Counted from the first letter of the stretch, positions 28,870-37,571 are shown. The stretch is 64,000 nt of DNA from Phyllobacterium myrsinacearum (GCF_002980555.1 NZ_PVBT01000004.1:186001-250000), one strand, 5' to 3'. Notes: a model not told the origin generated them from the letters alone. Numbers and translations are program-made.

Positions 28870-29220
28870 TTAGAAGCAGCGTATGTCGGCTTCGGCCTGG
28901 GCGCGTTTCAGTTCGGTGATGGAAGCTTTCGCCGGAGCGCTTTCGCGAAAGAGCGCGCCGTTTTCGCCGGGAACCATTCCCATTGATTTGTATGTTTCAG
29001 CGGCAACATAGTGATCATAGGAGATGACAGAGGCAATGACATCGATCGAACAGGAACAGCGTTGCAGCGAATCCCGGTTTTCTCCGTTGGCCTTCATGCA
29101 GCCGTAAACGTACTCGGCAAGGGCTGGCGTGGGGTAATCCGCGGCCGATTTTGCCGGCGAAGAATATGCAATTGCTGCGGTTGCTAACAGGCATAATTGC
29201 AGGGCTTTTGATATTGCCAT
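28870..29220 (-). CDS. Small exported Cys-containing protein of unknown function
   Basis: A 116-residue protein with a signal peptide ('MAISKALQLCLLATAAIAYSSPAKSAAD', cut near residue 27). The mature part has four cysteines, at about residues 42, 55, 57 and 115 ('GCMKANG', 'RCSCSIDVI', terminal 'RCF'). It is convergent with the SoxYZ-like gene and divergent from xoxF, so it lies inside the quinoprotein gene block. I recognise no named family; it could be a periplasmic accessory of methanol oxidation. The start at 29220 gives a proper signal peptide and has GAAGG upstream. Confidence 0.7.
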   Translation of the reverse strand: MAISKALQLCLLATAAIAYSSPAKSAADYPTPALAEYVYGCMKANGENRDSLQRCSCSIDVIASVISYDHYVAAETYKSMGMVPGENGALFRESAPAKASITELKRAQAEADIRCF

Positions 29221-29672
29221 CGGACCGTTGCCTTCGCGCTGGTGAGGTGCCGCATTTTTCAAATGGATAACAAATAGTAATATTGATTGGCAAGAATTGT
29301 CCAGTATTAAAGTATCAAATCATGATGATCCTATAGATTGTAGAATAAAATGGGGAATCGCGATATATGCTGCGCTGCAAGATATGTATATTGCAACGCA
29401 GAAAATATAAATTGATAAACATGCTTGCCTAATGCAAATCTTTCTCCTATCGTCACCTTGTTTCCGGCTTCAAGGACGTTACCGTCAAGGGAGTGGTGAC
29501 AGTCTTCGTAGGCCAAGCGGGGTGGGCAGTAACGGTGCCCTCTGCGCGCCTGGCTTAGGTCGTGACACGCTGCCGGAAATACTTCCCCATTTGCGTGAGC
29601 TAATGGAGCGGACCGCTGTGATAAACGGCTCCGCCCGATGGTTCATAAATGTGAACTTAGGGAGGACTCATA
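29221..29672. promoter_or_regulatory. xoxF upstream region with a long inverted repeat
   Basis: About 450 bp without a supported gene. The left part (29263-29430) is clearly AT-rich compared with its surroundings. It contains the inverted repeat CTGCGCTGCAA (29370-29380) / TTGCAACGCAG (29391-29401), 11 bp with one mismatch and a 10-nt AT spacer. It may be an operator for the xoxF or the divergent small exported gene, or a hairpin in a long 5' leader. No convincing -35/-10 pair could be assigned. Just before xoxF lies GGGAGGA (29658-29664). Confidence 0.45.
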
Positions 29673-31499
29673 ATGCGTGTACACAAGAATTTAATGCGAG
29701 CGTTGGCCACCTTTACTCTGTCGTTTTCATTGGCGGGAGGAGCTTTAGCCAATGACGATCTGCAAGCCTTGATTTCCAATTCGAAGGACTGGGCGATCCA
29801 GACCGGCGATTATGCCAACACCCGATATTCAAAACTCAATAAGATCAACAAGGACAACGTCAAGAACCTTCAGGTCGCCTGGACGTTTTCGACAGGCGTG
29901 CTGCGTGGTCACGAAGGTGGCCCGCTCATCATAGGGGATGTCATGTATGTCCATGCGCCCTATCCGAATACAGTCTATGCGCTTGACCTGAACAATGACG
30001 GCAAGATCCTGTGGAAATATGAACCCAAACAGGACCCTAATGTTATTCCAATCATGTGCTGCGATACCGTTAATCGCGGCGTAGCTTATGGCGATGGCAA
30101 GATTTTCCTGTACCAGGCCGATACAACCCTCGTGGCTCTCGATGCAAAAACCGGCAAGCCCGAATGGTCTGTGAAGAATGGTGAAGCTGCCGATGGCAGT
30201 AAAGGCGAATCCGGCACATCGGCTCCGATGGTCGTTAAGGACAAAGTCATCGTCGGTATTTCCGGTGGTGAGTTCGGCGTTCGCGGTGCTTTGACTGCCT
30301 ATAACATCAAAGACGGCAAGCAGGCCTGGCGGGCATGGTCAATTGGTTCGGACAAGGACACATTGATTGATCCGGAAAAGACGACCCAACTCGGTAAGCC
30401 GGTTGGCGCAGATTCCAGCACCAAGACATGGGAAGGCGACCAGTGGAAGATCGGTGGCGGAACAACATGGGGTTGGTATTCGTATGATCCCAAATTGAAC
30501 CTCATCTATTATGGCACGGGTAACCCATCCACATGGAATCCCAGCCAGCGTCCTGGTGACAACAAATGGTCCATGACAATCATGGCCCGTGATGCCGACA
30601 CTGGTATGGCGAAATGGCTGTATCAGATGACCCCGCATGACGAGTGGGATTATGACGGCGTCAATGAGATGATCCTTGCAGATGGTATCAAAATTGACGG
30701 CAAGGATCGCAATGTGCTGGTGCATTTTGATCGCAACGGCTTTGCCTACACTCTGGACCGTGCAACCGGTGAACTCCTGGTCGCCAAGAAATACGATCCG
30801 GCTGTGAACTGGGCAACAGAAGTTGTGATGGACAAGAACAGCAAGGACTACGGCCGTCCTGTCGTCGTTGACAAATATTCGACGGCAAAACAGGGTGAAG
30901 ACGTCAACACGACCGGTATTTGCCCTGCTGCACTTGGTACCAAGGATCAGCAGCCTGCCAGCTATTCACCGAAGACGAAACTCTTCTACGTCCCGACAAA
31001 CCATGTCTGCATGGATTACGAGCCCTACAAGGTCAGCTATACCGCCGGTCAGCCATATATCGGTGCAACGCTTTCCATGTATCCTGCTCCGAACAGCCAT
31101 GGCGGTATGGGCAACTTCATTGCCTGGGATGCGGCAAAGGGTGAAATCGTCTGGTCCAAACCCGAGCAGTTCTCGGTCTGGTCCGGTGCGCTTGCAACCG
31201 ATGGCGACGTGGTGTTCTACGGTACGCTTGAAGGTTACCTGAAGGCAGTCGATAAGAACGGCAAGGAACTGTACAAGTTCAAGACTCCTTCCGGCATTAT
31301 CGGCAATGTCACCACCTACGAACACAAGGGCAAGCAATATATTGCCGTTCTGTCCGGTGTTGGCGGCTGGGCAGGCATTGGCCTTGCTGCCGGTCTGACA
31401 AAGGGTACGGATGGTCTGGGTGCGGTCGGCGGTTATGCCGGTCTCTCCGACTATACGGCTTTGGGCGGTCAGCTGACCGTTTTCGCCGTCCCCGAATAA
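29673..31499 (+). CDS. xoxF: Lanthanide-dependent PQQ methanol dehydrogenase (XoxF)
   Basis: A 608-residue periplasmic quinoprotein. Signal peptide about residues 1-26 (ALA-N). Beta-propeller Trp-docking repeats recur (for example '[11 protein letters not shown]'). The adjacent-Cys disulfide 'MCCDT' (Cys129-Cys130) that contacts PQQ is present. The active-site motif PHDEWDYDG holds the catalytic Asp326 and the extra Asp328; calcium enzymes (MxaF) have Ala there, so this is the Ln-binding XoxF type, probably XoxF5-like. It oxidises methanol, passing electrons to XoxG. It is followed by xoxG and xoxJ. Confidence 0.96.
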   Translation: MRVHKNLMRALATFTLSFSLAGGALANDDLQALISNSKDWAIQTGDYANTRYSKLNKINKDNVKNLQVAWTFSTGVLRGHEGGPLIIGDVMYVHAPYPNTVYALDLNNDGKILWKYEPKQDPNVIPIMCCDTVNRGVAYGDGKIFLYQADTTLVALDAKTGKPEWSVKNGEAADGSKGESGTSAPMVVKDKVIVGISGGEFGVRGALTAYNIKDGKQAWRAWSIGSDKDTLIDPEKTTQLGKPVGADSSTKTWEGDQWKIGGGTTWGWYSYDPKLNLIYYGTGNPSTWNPSQRPGDNKWSMTIMARDADTGMAKWLYQMTPHDEWDYDGVNEMILADGIKIDGKDRNVLVHFDRNGFAYTLDRATGELLVAKKYDPAVNWATEVVMDKNSKDYGRPVVVDKYSTAKQGEDVNTTGICPAALGTKDQQPASYSPKTKLFYVPTNHVCMDYEPYKVSYTAGQPYIGATLSMYPAPNSHGGMGNFIAWDAAKGEIVWSKPEQFSVWSGALATDGDVVFYGTLEGYLKAVDKNGKELYKFKTPSGIIGNVTTYEHKGKQYIAVLSGVGGWAGIGLAAGLTKGTDGLGAVGGYAGLSDYTALGGQLTVFAVPE

Positions 31500-31528
31500 A
31501 CCGGGGCGAGCAGACACTTGAACAGGGC

Positions 31529-31551
31529 GCCCGGTTTCAATCAGGCCGGGC
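31529..31551 (+). terminator. Weak GC-rich hairpin after xoxF
   Basis: A 6-bp stem, GCCCGG / CCGGGC with an 11-nt loop, lies 30 nt after the xoxF stop. There is no U-tract, so it may act as an attenuator or 3' stabiliser that keeps xoxF mRNA more abundant than xoxGJ (inference). Confidence 0.3.
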
Positions 31552-31645
31552 CCCTCGTGTCACCTGACCGATACCTGATGATCAATCATAACCGTTGAGC
31601 TGGCGCCAACAGGTGTTGCCCGACGCGCGAATGCGAGGTTACCGA

Positions 31646-32170
31646 ATGCCGATTCGAACAATCCTTCTGGCCGTCACTGCCACTCTTGCTCTCCTGATAG
31701 GGCAGGGCAGCAGCCGTGCCGATGACAAGGCCGCAGCAGCGGTTGCTTCCGACGACAATGGCAAATACGCCGACAAGGACGGAAATCCGACATTCAAGAT
31801 ACAACCGGATGGAACTGTTGATTGGCATACCTATAGTGGTTACCGGCGGTTCAATTCGGAATGCAATGTCTGCCATGGAGCAGACGGTGCGGGGTCGTCC
31901 TTCGCGCCGGTTCTCGCCGAATCGCTCAAGACAATGTCCTACGCCGATTTCCTGTCGACAGTGGCGGGAGGCCGGAAGAATCTGTCGAACGGCAACGACA
32001 AGGTGATGCCGGCCTTCGGCGACAACAAGAACGTTTATTGCTACATGGACGATCTCTATGTCTATCTGCGGGCACGTGCCGTCGGGGATCTTCCGCGTGG
32101 GCGTCCTGCAAAGCATGAAGACAAGTCAGCGGCCGCCAAACAGGCGGAAGATTCATGCATGGGTGGATGA
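31646..32170 (+). CDS. xoxG: Cytochrome c of methanol oxidation (XoxG/cL-like)
   Basis: A 174-residue secreted c-type cytochrome, electron acceptor of XoxF. Signal peptide about residues 1-25. The heme motif CNVCH has Cys73, Cys76 and His77, with the Met region 'NDKVMPAFG'. Two more cysteines ('VYCYMDD' and 'DSCMGG') give the four-Cys pattern of methanol-metabolism cytochromes. Start at 31646: GAGG lies 9 nt upstream and a clean signal peptide follows. It ends 1 nt before the xoxJ start region. Confidence 0.92.
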   Translation: MPIRTILLAVTATLALLIGQGSSRADDKAAAAVASDDNGKYADKDGNPTFKIQPDGTVDWHTYSGYRRFNSECNVCHGADGAGSSFAPVLAESLKTMSYADFLSTVAGGRKNLSNGNDKVMPAFGDNKNVYCYMDDLYVYLRARAVGDLPRGRPAKHEDKSAAAKQAEDSCMGG

Positions 32171-32171
32171 G

Positions 32172-33032
32172 ATGATGCAGCGCGCGAACTTCCGCCAATA
32201 CCGGATCGCAGCCTTCATTGCGGCGATGCTCGCTATGCCGTCGGCTGCCCTGGCGCAGAGCGCCGGCTTGGGAGCTGCCGGTGAGCTTGTTGATCCGGAT
32301 ATACTGCGCGTGTGCGCAGACCCGTCGAATATGCCGTTTTCCGACCAAAGCGGCAAAGGATTTGAAAACAAGCTGGCGGAATTGGTTGCAGCCAAAACCG
32401 GACGGAAGTCGGTGGCCTACACCTGGTATCCCATGGCGACCGGCTTCGTTCGCAATACACTGCGGTCCAACCATTGCGATATCATCATGGGATATGCCCA
32501 AGGCGATGATCTGGTGCAGAATACCAATGCCTATTATCGCTCCACCTATGTCATGGTCTACAGGAAGGGAGCCGGTCTCGACGATGTGGTGTCGATCGAG
32601 GACAAGACGTTGGCAGGCAAGAAGATCGGTGTGGTCGCGGGAACGCCGCCGGCTGCCAATCTTGCCAAGGCCGGGTACATGCGCAGCGTTGTTCCCTATC
32701 CTTTGATGGTGGACACACGCCTCGCACCGTCCATGGCTGACGTCATGATCAAGGACCTTATGAAGGGCACGATAGATGTGGCAATCCTTTGGGGACCGAT
32801 GGCGGGCTATTATGCGCATGAGATCAATCCGGATCTGGCGGTTGTGTCGCTGGCAAAGGAAAAGTCCGGACATATGGCTTACCGGATCACCATGGGTGTG
32901 CGTCCGTCCGATCAGGAATGGAAGCGGACATTGAACAAGGTCATCAAGGAGAACCAGCCGGAGATCAATCGGATTCTGGGCGAATACCATGTGCCGCTGA
33001 TAGACGAAAATGACAAGCCGATCACCCAATGA
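32172..33032 (+). CDS. xoxJ: XoxJ/MoxJ-type periplasmic binding protein
   Basis: A 286-residue periplasmic protein of the quinoprotein-associated substrate-binding family. Signal peptide about residues 8-33 ('AMLAMPSAALAQ'). Motifs: 'LRVCADPSNMPFSDQSGKGFENKLAELVAAKTGR' and 'AGKKIGVVAGTPPAANLAK'. In related systems XoxJ helps to activate or mature XoxF. ATGs at 32172 and 32175 are both possible; GGTGGA lies just before. The 3' end overlaps the next gene by 23 nt. Confidence 0.9.
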   Translation: MMQRANFRQYRIAAFIAAMLAMPSAALAQSAGLGAAGELVDPDILRVCADPSNMPFSDQSGKGFENKLAELVAAKTGRKSVAYTWYPMATGFVRNTLRSNHCDIIMGYAQGDDLVQNTNAYYRSTYVMVYRKGAGLDDVVSIEDKTLAGKKIGVVAGTPPAANLAKAGYMRSVVPYPLMVDTRLAPSMADVMIKDLMKGTIDVAILWGPMAGYYAHEINPDLAVVSLAKEKSGHMAYRITMGVRPSDQEWKRTLNKVIKENQPEINRILGEYHVPLIDENDKPITQ

Positions 33033-33591
33033 CCTGTGGAGCGCCGCAGCGCCGATCTGTTTTGTCGCTGCAGTCCTTTTGATGAACACGGGTGTCAATC
33101 TGGCCGGTGCGGAAGGAAATGCGCCTGAACCTGTGGGATACCGGACAGAGATGTACCGGGCTCCAGTTCCGGCCACGCTGAAGGGAGCAAGAGTGGTAAC
33201 GACGGATGAGGCCATCGCTCTGTGGAAAGACAAGGAAACCGTTTTTGTCGACGTGCTCCCGCATGATCCCAAACCGGCAAATCTTCCGGCCGGAACCATA
33301 TGGCGAGACAAGACGCGGGAGGACATTCCCGGGAGCATCTGGCTCGCAAACACGGGATACGGAATTTTGAACACGGAGACGGAAGCCTATTTTCGCAAGG
33401 GACTGGAATCGCGTCTCGGGCGTGAGAAAAATCGAAGGGTATTGTTCTATTGTATGGAGAATTGCTGGATGTCGTGGAATGCCGCCAAAAGAGCAGTCGA
33501 ATGGGGATATCGTTCCGTATTCTGGTACCCGCTCGGCACGGACGGCTGGATCGCGGCAGAGCAAGCCACACAAAAAAATGAACCCTACTAA
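33010..33591 (+). CDS. PQQ-dependent catabolism-associated CXXXCW-motif protein (rhodanese-like)
   Basis: A 193-residue protein with an N-terminal hydrophobic segment (about residues 13-33, likely signal or anchor). It has a rhodanese-like fold, with 'ETVFVDVLPHDPKP' and the motif 'FYCMENCWMSWNAAKRA' (Cys148, Cys152, Trp153). This fits the family named for its Cys-Cys-Trp motif that tracks PQQ alcohol dehydrogenases. It overlaps xoxJ, so it is in the xox operon. A periplasmic redox or maturation role is inference. Confidence 0.85.
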   Translation: MTSRSPNDLWSAAAPICFVAAVLLMNTGVNLAGAEGNAPEPVGYRTEMYRAPVPATLKGARVVTTDEAIALWKDKETVFVDVLPHDPKPANLPAGTIWRDKTREDIPGSIWLANTGYGILNTETEAYFRKGLESRLGREKNRRVLFYCMENCWMSWNAAKRAVEWGYRSVFWYPLGTDGWIAAEQATQKNEPY

Positions 33592-33628
33592 TTTAGATCC
33601 TGCGCCATGATGGCGTATGGTGGCGGAG

Positions 33629-33650
33629 AAAGATCACTGCGGTGATCTTT
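33629..33650 (+). promoter_or_regulatory. Perfect hairpin just upstream of pqqA
   Basis: AAAGATCAC / GTGATCTTT, a perfect 9-bp stem closed by a TGCG tetraloop, followed directly by the pqqA ribosome site (AGAAGGAGG). A smaller stem, CGCCA / TGGCG, lies at 33603-33615. It may end the xox transcript or stabilise the 5' end of pqqA mRNA. Confidence 0.55.
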
Positions 33651-33668
33651 GGATAGAAGGAGGCTAGC

Positions 33669-33764
33669 ATGAAGAAAACTTGGACAAAGCCGACCATGTG
33701 TCAGGTTGCTGCTGGTATGGAACTGACGCGTTACATGCCTGCTGAACTGAAGACAAAGAAGTAA
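33669..33764 (+). CDS. pqqA: PQQ precursor peptide PqqA
   Basis: A 31-residue peptide encoded just upstream of pqqB. It carries the conserved Glu18-x-x-x-Tyr22 pair ('ELTRY') that is cross-linked by PqqE and becomes the PQQ skeleton. A strong AGAAGGAGG lies 5-6 nt before the ATG. The sequence 'MKKTWTKPTM' matches the usual PqqA N-terminus. Hairpins stand before and after the gene, which suggests separate high-level expression of the peptide. Confidence 0.95.
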   Translation: MKKTWTKPTMCQVAAGMELTRYMPAELKTKK

Positions 33765-33775
33765 TCTCCAGTCTT

Positions 33776-33804
33776 CGCCCTGCGTGAGCCAATCACGCGG
33801 GGCG
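33776..33804 (+). terminator. Strong hairpin between pqqA and pqqB (attenuator)
   Basis: CGCCCTGCGTGA / TCACGCGGGGCG, a 12-bp stem with one T-G wobble and a 5-nt loop, begins 11 nt after the pqqA stop and ends 29 nt before pqqB. No U-tract follows, so it may be a partial terminator or RNase barrier that leaves more pqqA than pqqBCDE mRNA. Confidence 0.6.
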
Positions 33805-33833
33805 GATTCCGGCCTGTTGGGGTATTGCGCGCA

Positions 33834-34772
33834 ATGCGATTGAAAATAATCGGCTCGGCGGCTGGCGGCGGGTTTCCCCAATGGAATTGCAATTATCAAT
33901 TGAGCCGCCGCGCATGGAACGGCGATGAAAACGTGCGTTCCCGCACGCAGTCCAGTCTTGCCGCCAGCTCGAATGGAACGGACTGGGTTCTCTTCAATGC
34001 GTCGCCTGATATTCGTCAGCAGATCGCGGCAACACCGGAACTTCAGCCACAGGAGAACGGGCGCTTGCGCTCGACGCCGATACGCGCAGTGGTCCTGACC
34101 AATGCCGATGTCGATCACATTGCCGGATTGCTCAGCTTGCGCGAGCGCGAGCCATTCGTGATTTATGCGACGCGTCGTGTTCTCGATGTGCTTGAGGCCA
34201 ATTCCATTTTCAACGTGCTTGATCGGGCGCTTGTTGACCGGCGCGAACTGACGGCCGGCGGACGAACCGATATTCTTGACGTCGCAAAAATCCCAACAGG
34301 AATTTCGGTTGAAGCCTTTGCTGTACCCGGCAAGGTGGCACTGTTTCTTGAGGATCACAGCAAAGCGGGTGAAGGTTTCGGTACGCAGGAGGGCGACACG
34401 ATCGGCCTTTGCATTTCCTCAAGGGGCAGCGAACGGGCAGCATTCTACGTTCCGGGTTGTGCCCGCATCGATGCGGTACTCACGTCGAGATTGCAGCGGG
34501 CCGATTGCCTGCTCTTTGATGGCACTCTGTACACCGACGACGAAATGGTTGCGGCAGGCGTCGGTGCAAAGACCGGCGCGCGGATGGGGCATGTTTCCAT
34601 TTCAGGTGAAAACGGGTCGCTGGCTGCTCTGGCAGAACTTGGCATCGGCAACAGGATTTACGTTCACATCAACAACACCAATCCCGTCCTTGACGCCGCA
34701 TCGGCCGAGCACGCCGCGGTTGTCGCGGCCGGCTGGGAAATAGCATTCGATGGCATGGAGGTCAGACTTTGA
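33834..34772 (+). CDS. pqqB: PQQ biosynthesis protein PqqB
   Basis: A 312-residue metallo-beta-lactamase-fold protein required for PQQ formation, thought to act as a hydroxylase of the Glu-Tyr intermediate. Motifs: 'IIGSAAGGGFPQWNCNY', 'NASPDIRQQI' and 'LTNADVDHIAGLLSLRE' (degenerate metal site). The ATG at 33834 is preferred over a TTG at 33825. Its stop overlaps the TTG start of pqqC. Confidence 0.96.
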   Translation: MRLKIIGSAAGGGFPQWNCNYQLSRRAWNGDENVRSRTQSSLAASSNGTDWVLFNASPDIRQQIAATPELQPQENGRLRSTPIRAVVLTNADVDHIAGLLSLREREPFVIYATRRVLDVLEANSIFNVLDRALVDRRELTAGGRTDILDVAKIPTGISVEAFAVPGKVALFLEDHSKAGEGFGTQEGDTIGLCISSRGSERAAFYVPGCARIDAVLTSRLQRADCLLFDGTLYTDDEMVAAGVGAKTGARMGHVSISGENGSLAALAELGIGNRIYVHINNTNPVLDAASAEHAAVVAAGWEIAFDGMEVRL

Positions 34773-35524
34773 GCGAATTTGGCGATGCGGCACGTGGTGG
34801 GTTATCTCCGGCCCAGCTTGAAAACGTTCTGCGTGACGTGGGTGCTGCGCGCTATCACAACCGGCATCCGTTCCACCACCAGATGACGAGTGGCGCTCTG
34901 AGCAAGGGCCAGATGCAGGCCTGGGCTCTCAATCGTTATGCATACCAATCGGTCATTCCACGCAAGGATGCTGCCATCATCATGCGGTCGGACGATCCCG
35001 CGTTCCGCGCCGAATGGCGCAAACGGATTGAAGACCATGATGGCGGCGACGGCTGGAGCGGCGGTATTGCACGCTGGCTGAAGCTCGCAACGGGTCTCGG
35101 ACTTGATGCCGGTATGGTCAAAAGTGAGAAATTCGTGCTGCCGGGTACACGTTTTGCCGTGGGTGCCTATCTGTCATACTGCACAAACCGGACAATGCTC
35201 GAAGCCGTCGCGTCATCGCTGACGGAGCTGTTCTCGCCCGTCATCATTGGCGAGCGCGTTCCGGCGATGCTGGCGAAATATGACTATATCACCGCGGACA
35301 TTCTCGCCTATTTCGACAAACGTCCGGCGCTTGCATCGCGCGATTCCGATTTTGCACTCGCCTATGTGATGAAACATGCCGACAATGCCGAGAAGCAGCA
35401 GTCGGTGATCGACGCGCTTGTCTTCAAATGCGATGTCCTCTGGGCGATGCTGGATGCGTTGGCGCATGCTTATGGTGAGAAGGGCAATATCCCGCCCGGT
35501 GCTTTTGTTCCGGAGGCAATATGA
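34769..35524 (+). CDS. pqqC: Pyrroloquinoline-quinone synthase PqqC
   Basis: A 251-residue all-helical oxidase performing the last step, ring closure and eight-electron oxidation to PQQ. Motifs: 'RYHNRHPFHHQMTSG', 'NRYAYQSVIPRKDAAIIM' and 'VLPGTRFAVGAYLSYC'. The start is a TTG overlapping the pqqB TGA (TTGA), with GGAGG 7-8 nt upstream; no nearer ATG keeps the conserved N-terminus. Confidence 0.96.
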   Translation: MSEFGDAARGGLSPAQLENVLRDVGAARYHNRHPFHHQMTSGALSKGQMQAWALNRYAYQSVIPRKDAAIIMRSDDPAFRAEWRKRIEDHDGGDGWSGGIARWLKLATGLGLDAGMVKSEKFVLPGTRFAVGAYLSYCTNRTMLEAVASSLTELFSPVIIGERVPAMLAKYDYITADILAYFDKRPALASRDSDFALAYVMKHADNAEKQQSVIDALVFKCDVLWAMLDALAHAYGEKGNIPPGAFVPEAI

Positions 35525-35820
35525 CAGCAACTGTCCGCTCCCGCGCTATCGTATCGATGCAGTCGCGGCCTGTTTTGCAGCGTCATGTGCGGCTGCAATA
35601 TGATGGTGTGCGCGAAGCTTGGGCGCTGCTGTCGCCCGAAAAAATATTCTGGCCGAACGAAGTCAGTCTCGACATTTTGCGACTGTGCAATGGCCGGCAC
35701 AATGTGGCACAGATGATTGCGCTTCTTGCCGATCAGTACGCCGCGGAGCAGGAAGAAATCGCACCTGACATCAGCGCCTTCCTGCAGGAGTGGTCCGACA
35801 AGTTCCTGGTGTCGCTATGA
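35521..35820 (+). CDS. pqqD: PqqA-binding chaperone PqqD
   Basis: A 99-residue peptide chaperone that binds PqqA and presents it to PqqE. It contains 'RPVLQRHVRLQYDGVREAWALLSPEKIFWPNEVSLDILRLC', the PqqD winged-helix core. The ATG overlaps the pqqC stop (ATGA) and its own stop overlaps the pqqE ATG. It is separate from pqqE, not fused. Confidence 0.95.
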   Translation: MTATVRSRAIVSMQSRPVLQRHVRLQYDGVREAWALLSPEKIFWPNEVSLDILRLCNGRHNVAQMIALLADQYAAEQEEIAPDISAFLQEWSDKFLVSL

Positions 35821-36941
35821 TGAGCCCTGTGCTTCCTCCGATTGGCATGCTGGCGGAGCTGACCCACCGCTGCCCCTTGCAATGTGCCTACTGCTCCAAC
35901 CCGGTTGAATTGCTCAAGGCCAACCGCGAGATGGATACGGCCGGCTGGCTTGCCCTGTTCGACCAGGCAGCGGATCTCGGAGTCCTCCAGGTGCATCTGT
36001 CTGGCGGCGAACCGACGCTGCGCACCGATCTTGCCGAACTCGTCGCCGGTCTGGCCAAACGCGGTGTTTACACCAATCTGATCACGGCTGGGGTCGGGAT
36101 TGCCGAGGGGCGTATCGAGGCCCTCGCTGATGCCGGGCTCGATCATATCCAACTGAGTTTTCAGGGCGCCTTTGCTGCCACGACCGAGAAGATCGGCAAC
36201 GCTCGCGGCGCGCACGAAAAGAAGCTCGAAACGGCCCGTCGCGTTCGCGCTGCCGGTCTTCCACTGACCATCAATGCCCCCATACACCGCCATAACATGG
36301 AAGAGGTGCCGGATTTCATTGACCTGGCGCTTGAGCTTGGCGCGGAACGGCTCGAGATTGCCAACGTGCAATATGCGGGCTGGGCACTTGTCAATCGCAA
36401 GGTTCTGATGCCCGAGCGTGAAGCTGTCGAACGGCAGGTGCAGATCGTTGAGGAAGCACAGGAGCGGCTTCGCGGTATCATGACGATTGACTTCGTCACA
36501 CCCGATTATTTCGCTGTATATCCCAAGCCATGCATGGGGGGATGGGCGCGGGATGCCTTCATGGTTGCACCGGATGGAACCGTATTGCCTTGCCACGCGG
36601 CCGCATCGATCAAATCGCTGCATTTCGAACGCTTCGGCGCGTGGAGCCTCAGTCGCATCTGGCATGAATCCCCGGCGTTCAATGCGTTTCGCGGGACAGA
36701 CTGGATGCAGGAGCCGTGCCGCAGCTGCGAACGGCAGGAAATAGATTGGGGCGGCTGCCGCTGTCAGGCTATGGCAATCGCGGGGGATGCCGCCGCGACT
36801 GACCCCGCCTGCATCAAATCACCGTTGCACGCGCGGATGGCCGCGCTGATCGATGAAGCCGTGACAGCAAAATCCCCTGACGCGGCGTCGGATGGCTTCA
36901 TCTATCGCCGTATTGGCAAGACTGCCGGGCCTGTTGCCTGA
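35817..36941 (+). CDS. pqqE: Radical SAM enzyme PqqE
   Basis: A 374-residue radical SAM protein that forms the C-C bond between Glu and Tyr of PqqA. The radical SAM cluster motif CPLQCAYC gives Cys19, Cys23 and Cys26. The C-terminal SPASM region has Cys-rich 'LPCHAAASIKS', 'EPCRSCERQEIDWGGCRCQ'. Two ATGs lie in tandem at 35817 and 35820. It ends only 3 nt before the stop of the convergent lut-type operon. Confidence 0.96.
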   Translation: MMSPVLPPIGMLAELTHRCPLQCAYCSNPVELLKANREMDTAGWLALFDQAADLGVLQVHLSGGEPTLRTDLAELVAGLAKRGVYTNLITAGVGIAEGRIEALADAGLDHIQLSFQGAFAATTEKIGNARGAHEKKLETARRVRAAGLPLTINAPIHRHNMEEVPDFIDLALELGAERLEIANVQYAGWALVNRKVLMPEREAVERQVQIVEEAQERLRGIMTIDFVTPDYFAVYPKPCMGGWARDAFMVAPDGTVLPCHAAASIKSLHFERFGAWSLSRIWHESPAFNAFRGTDWMQEPCRSCERQEIDWGGCRCQAMAIAGDAAATDPACIKSPLHARMAALIDEAVTAKSPDAASDGFIYRRIGKTAGPVA

Positions 36942-36944
36942 AGG

Positions 36945-37571
36945 CTATTGCTTGAGCATGGATTGGCTGATGGTCTTGGACAGGCTGTAAAGCCTCTGTT
37001 CGATGATTGTCGGCACCTCACAGACATAGGTCAGGGACTGCACGCGTTCTTGGAATATCCGCGTTTCCCAGGTCAACCGCTCATTAGCCCGGTCCAGATC
37101 ATCCGGGTCTGTATCAGGTTTGCCTCGCATGGCATCGACCCTGGCAGCTTCCGTGCGCAGATCATTTGCCATTTCGCGCTGTTTGCCGGCATAGCGTGAA
37201 ATACCGGAGATGACCTGTATCCGCTCGCGGTTCAGGGTGTCAAACAGACCCTGGAACAGCAGCAACATCTTGTCATTCACCTGGTCCCTCGGCAGGCCAT
37301 TGGCAAATTCGACGATTCTGGTCTGAGCTGTATCGAGCGGATTGCGGCGCGCCGCCAAATCATCGACCAGAGCATGGATTGCGGCATCGTTGTCCCAGCC
37401 CTTCGCGGAGTCGGGAATATCGGGGCCATTCCAAACCTGACCAACAGACAATTCGGGCACCTTGCGCTGCACGCAGGGCCAGCTCGGATCATTCTGCGCC
37501 GCGCCAAAAGACCCTCCGGCCGAAGCGGTGCAGATGAGAAGACTGGTTGCGATAATGCGACAGTGTCTCAA
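36945..37571 (-). CDS. Exported protein of the PQQ-associated/lut-type cluster (LutG position)
   Basis: A 208-residue protein with a signal peptide (about residues 1-23, 'LICTASAGGSFGAA'). The mature part is helical and charged: 'DRANERLTWETRIFQERVQSLTYVCEVP'. Two Cys (about residues 33 and 184) may form a disulfide. It is the last gene of the minus-strand six-gene set and overlaps the permease (ATGA-type). By position it matches the unknown exported LutG of the methylobacterial lut cluster, but homology is not proven here. Confidence 0.72.
   Translation of the reverse strand: MRHCRIIATSLLICTASAGGSFGAAQNDPSWPCVQRKVPELSVGQVWNGPDIPDSAKGWDNDAAIHALVDDLAARRNPLDTAQTRIVEFANGLPRDQVNDKMLLLFQGLFDTLNRERIQVISGISRYAGKQREMANDLRTEAARVDAMRGKPDTDPDDLDRANERLTWETRIFQERVQSLTYVCEVPTIIEQRLYSLSKTISQSMLKQ

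Noticed and set aside
31926-33374. Minus-strand frame of 482 codons
   Set aside because: It is antisense to xoxG, xoxJ and the CXXXCW gene, all with strong motifs; it is a shadow.
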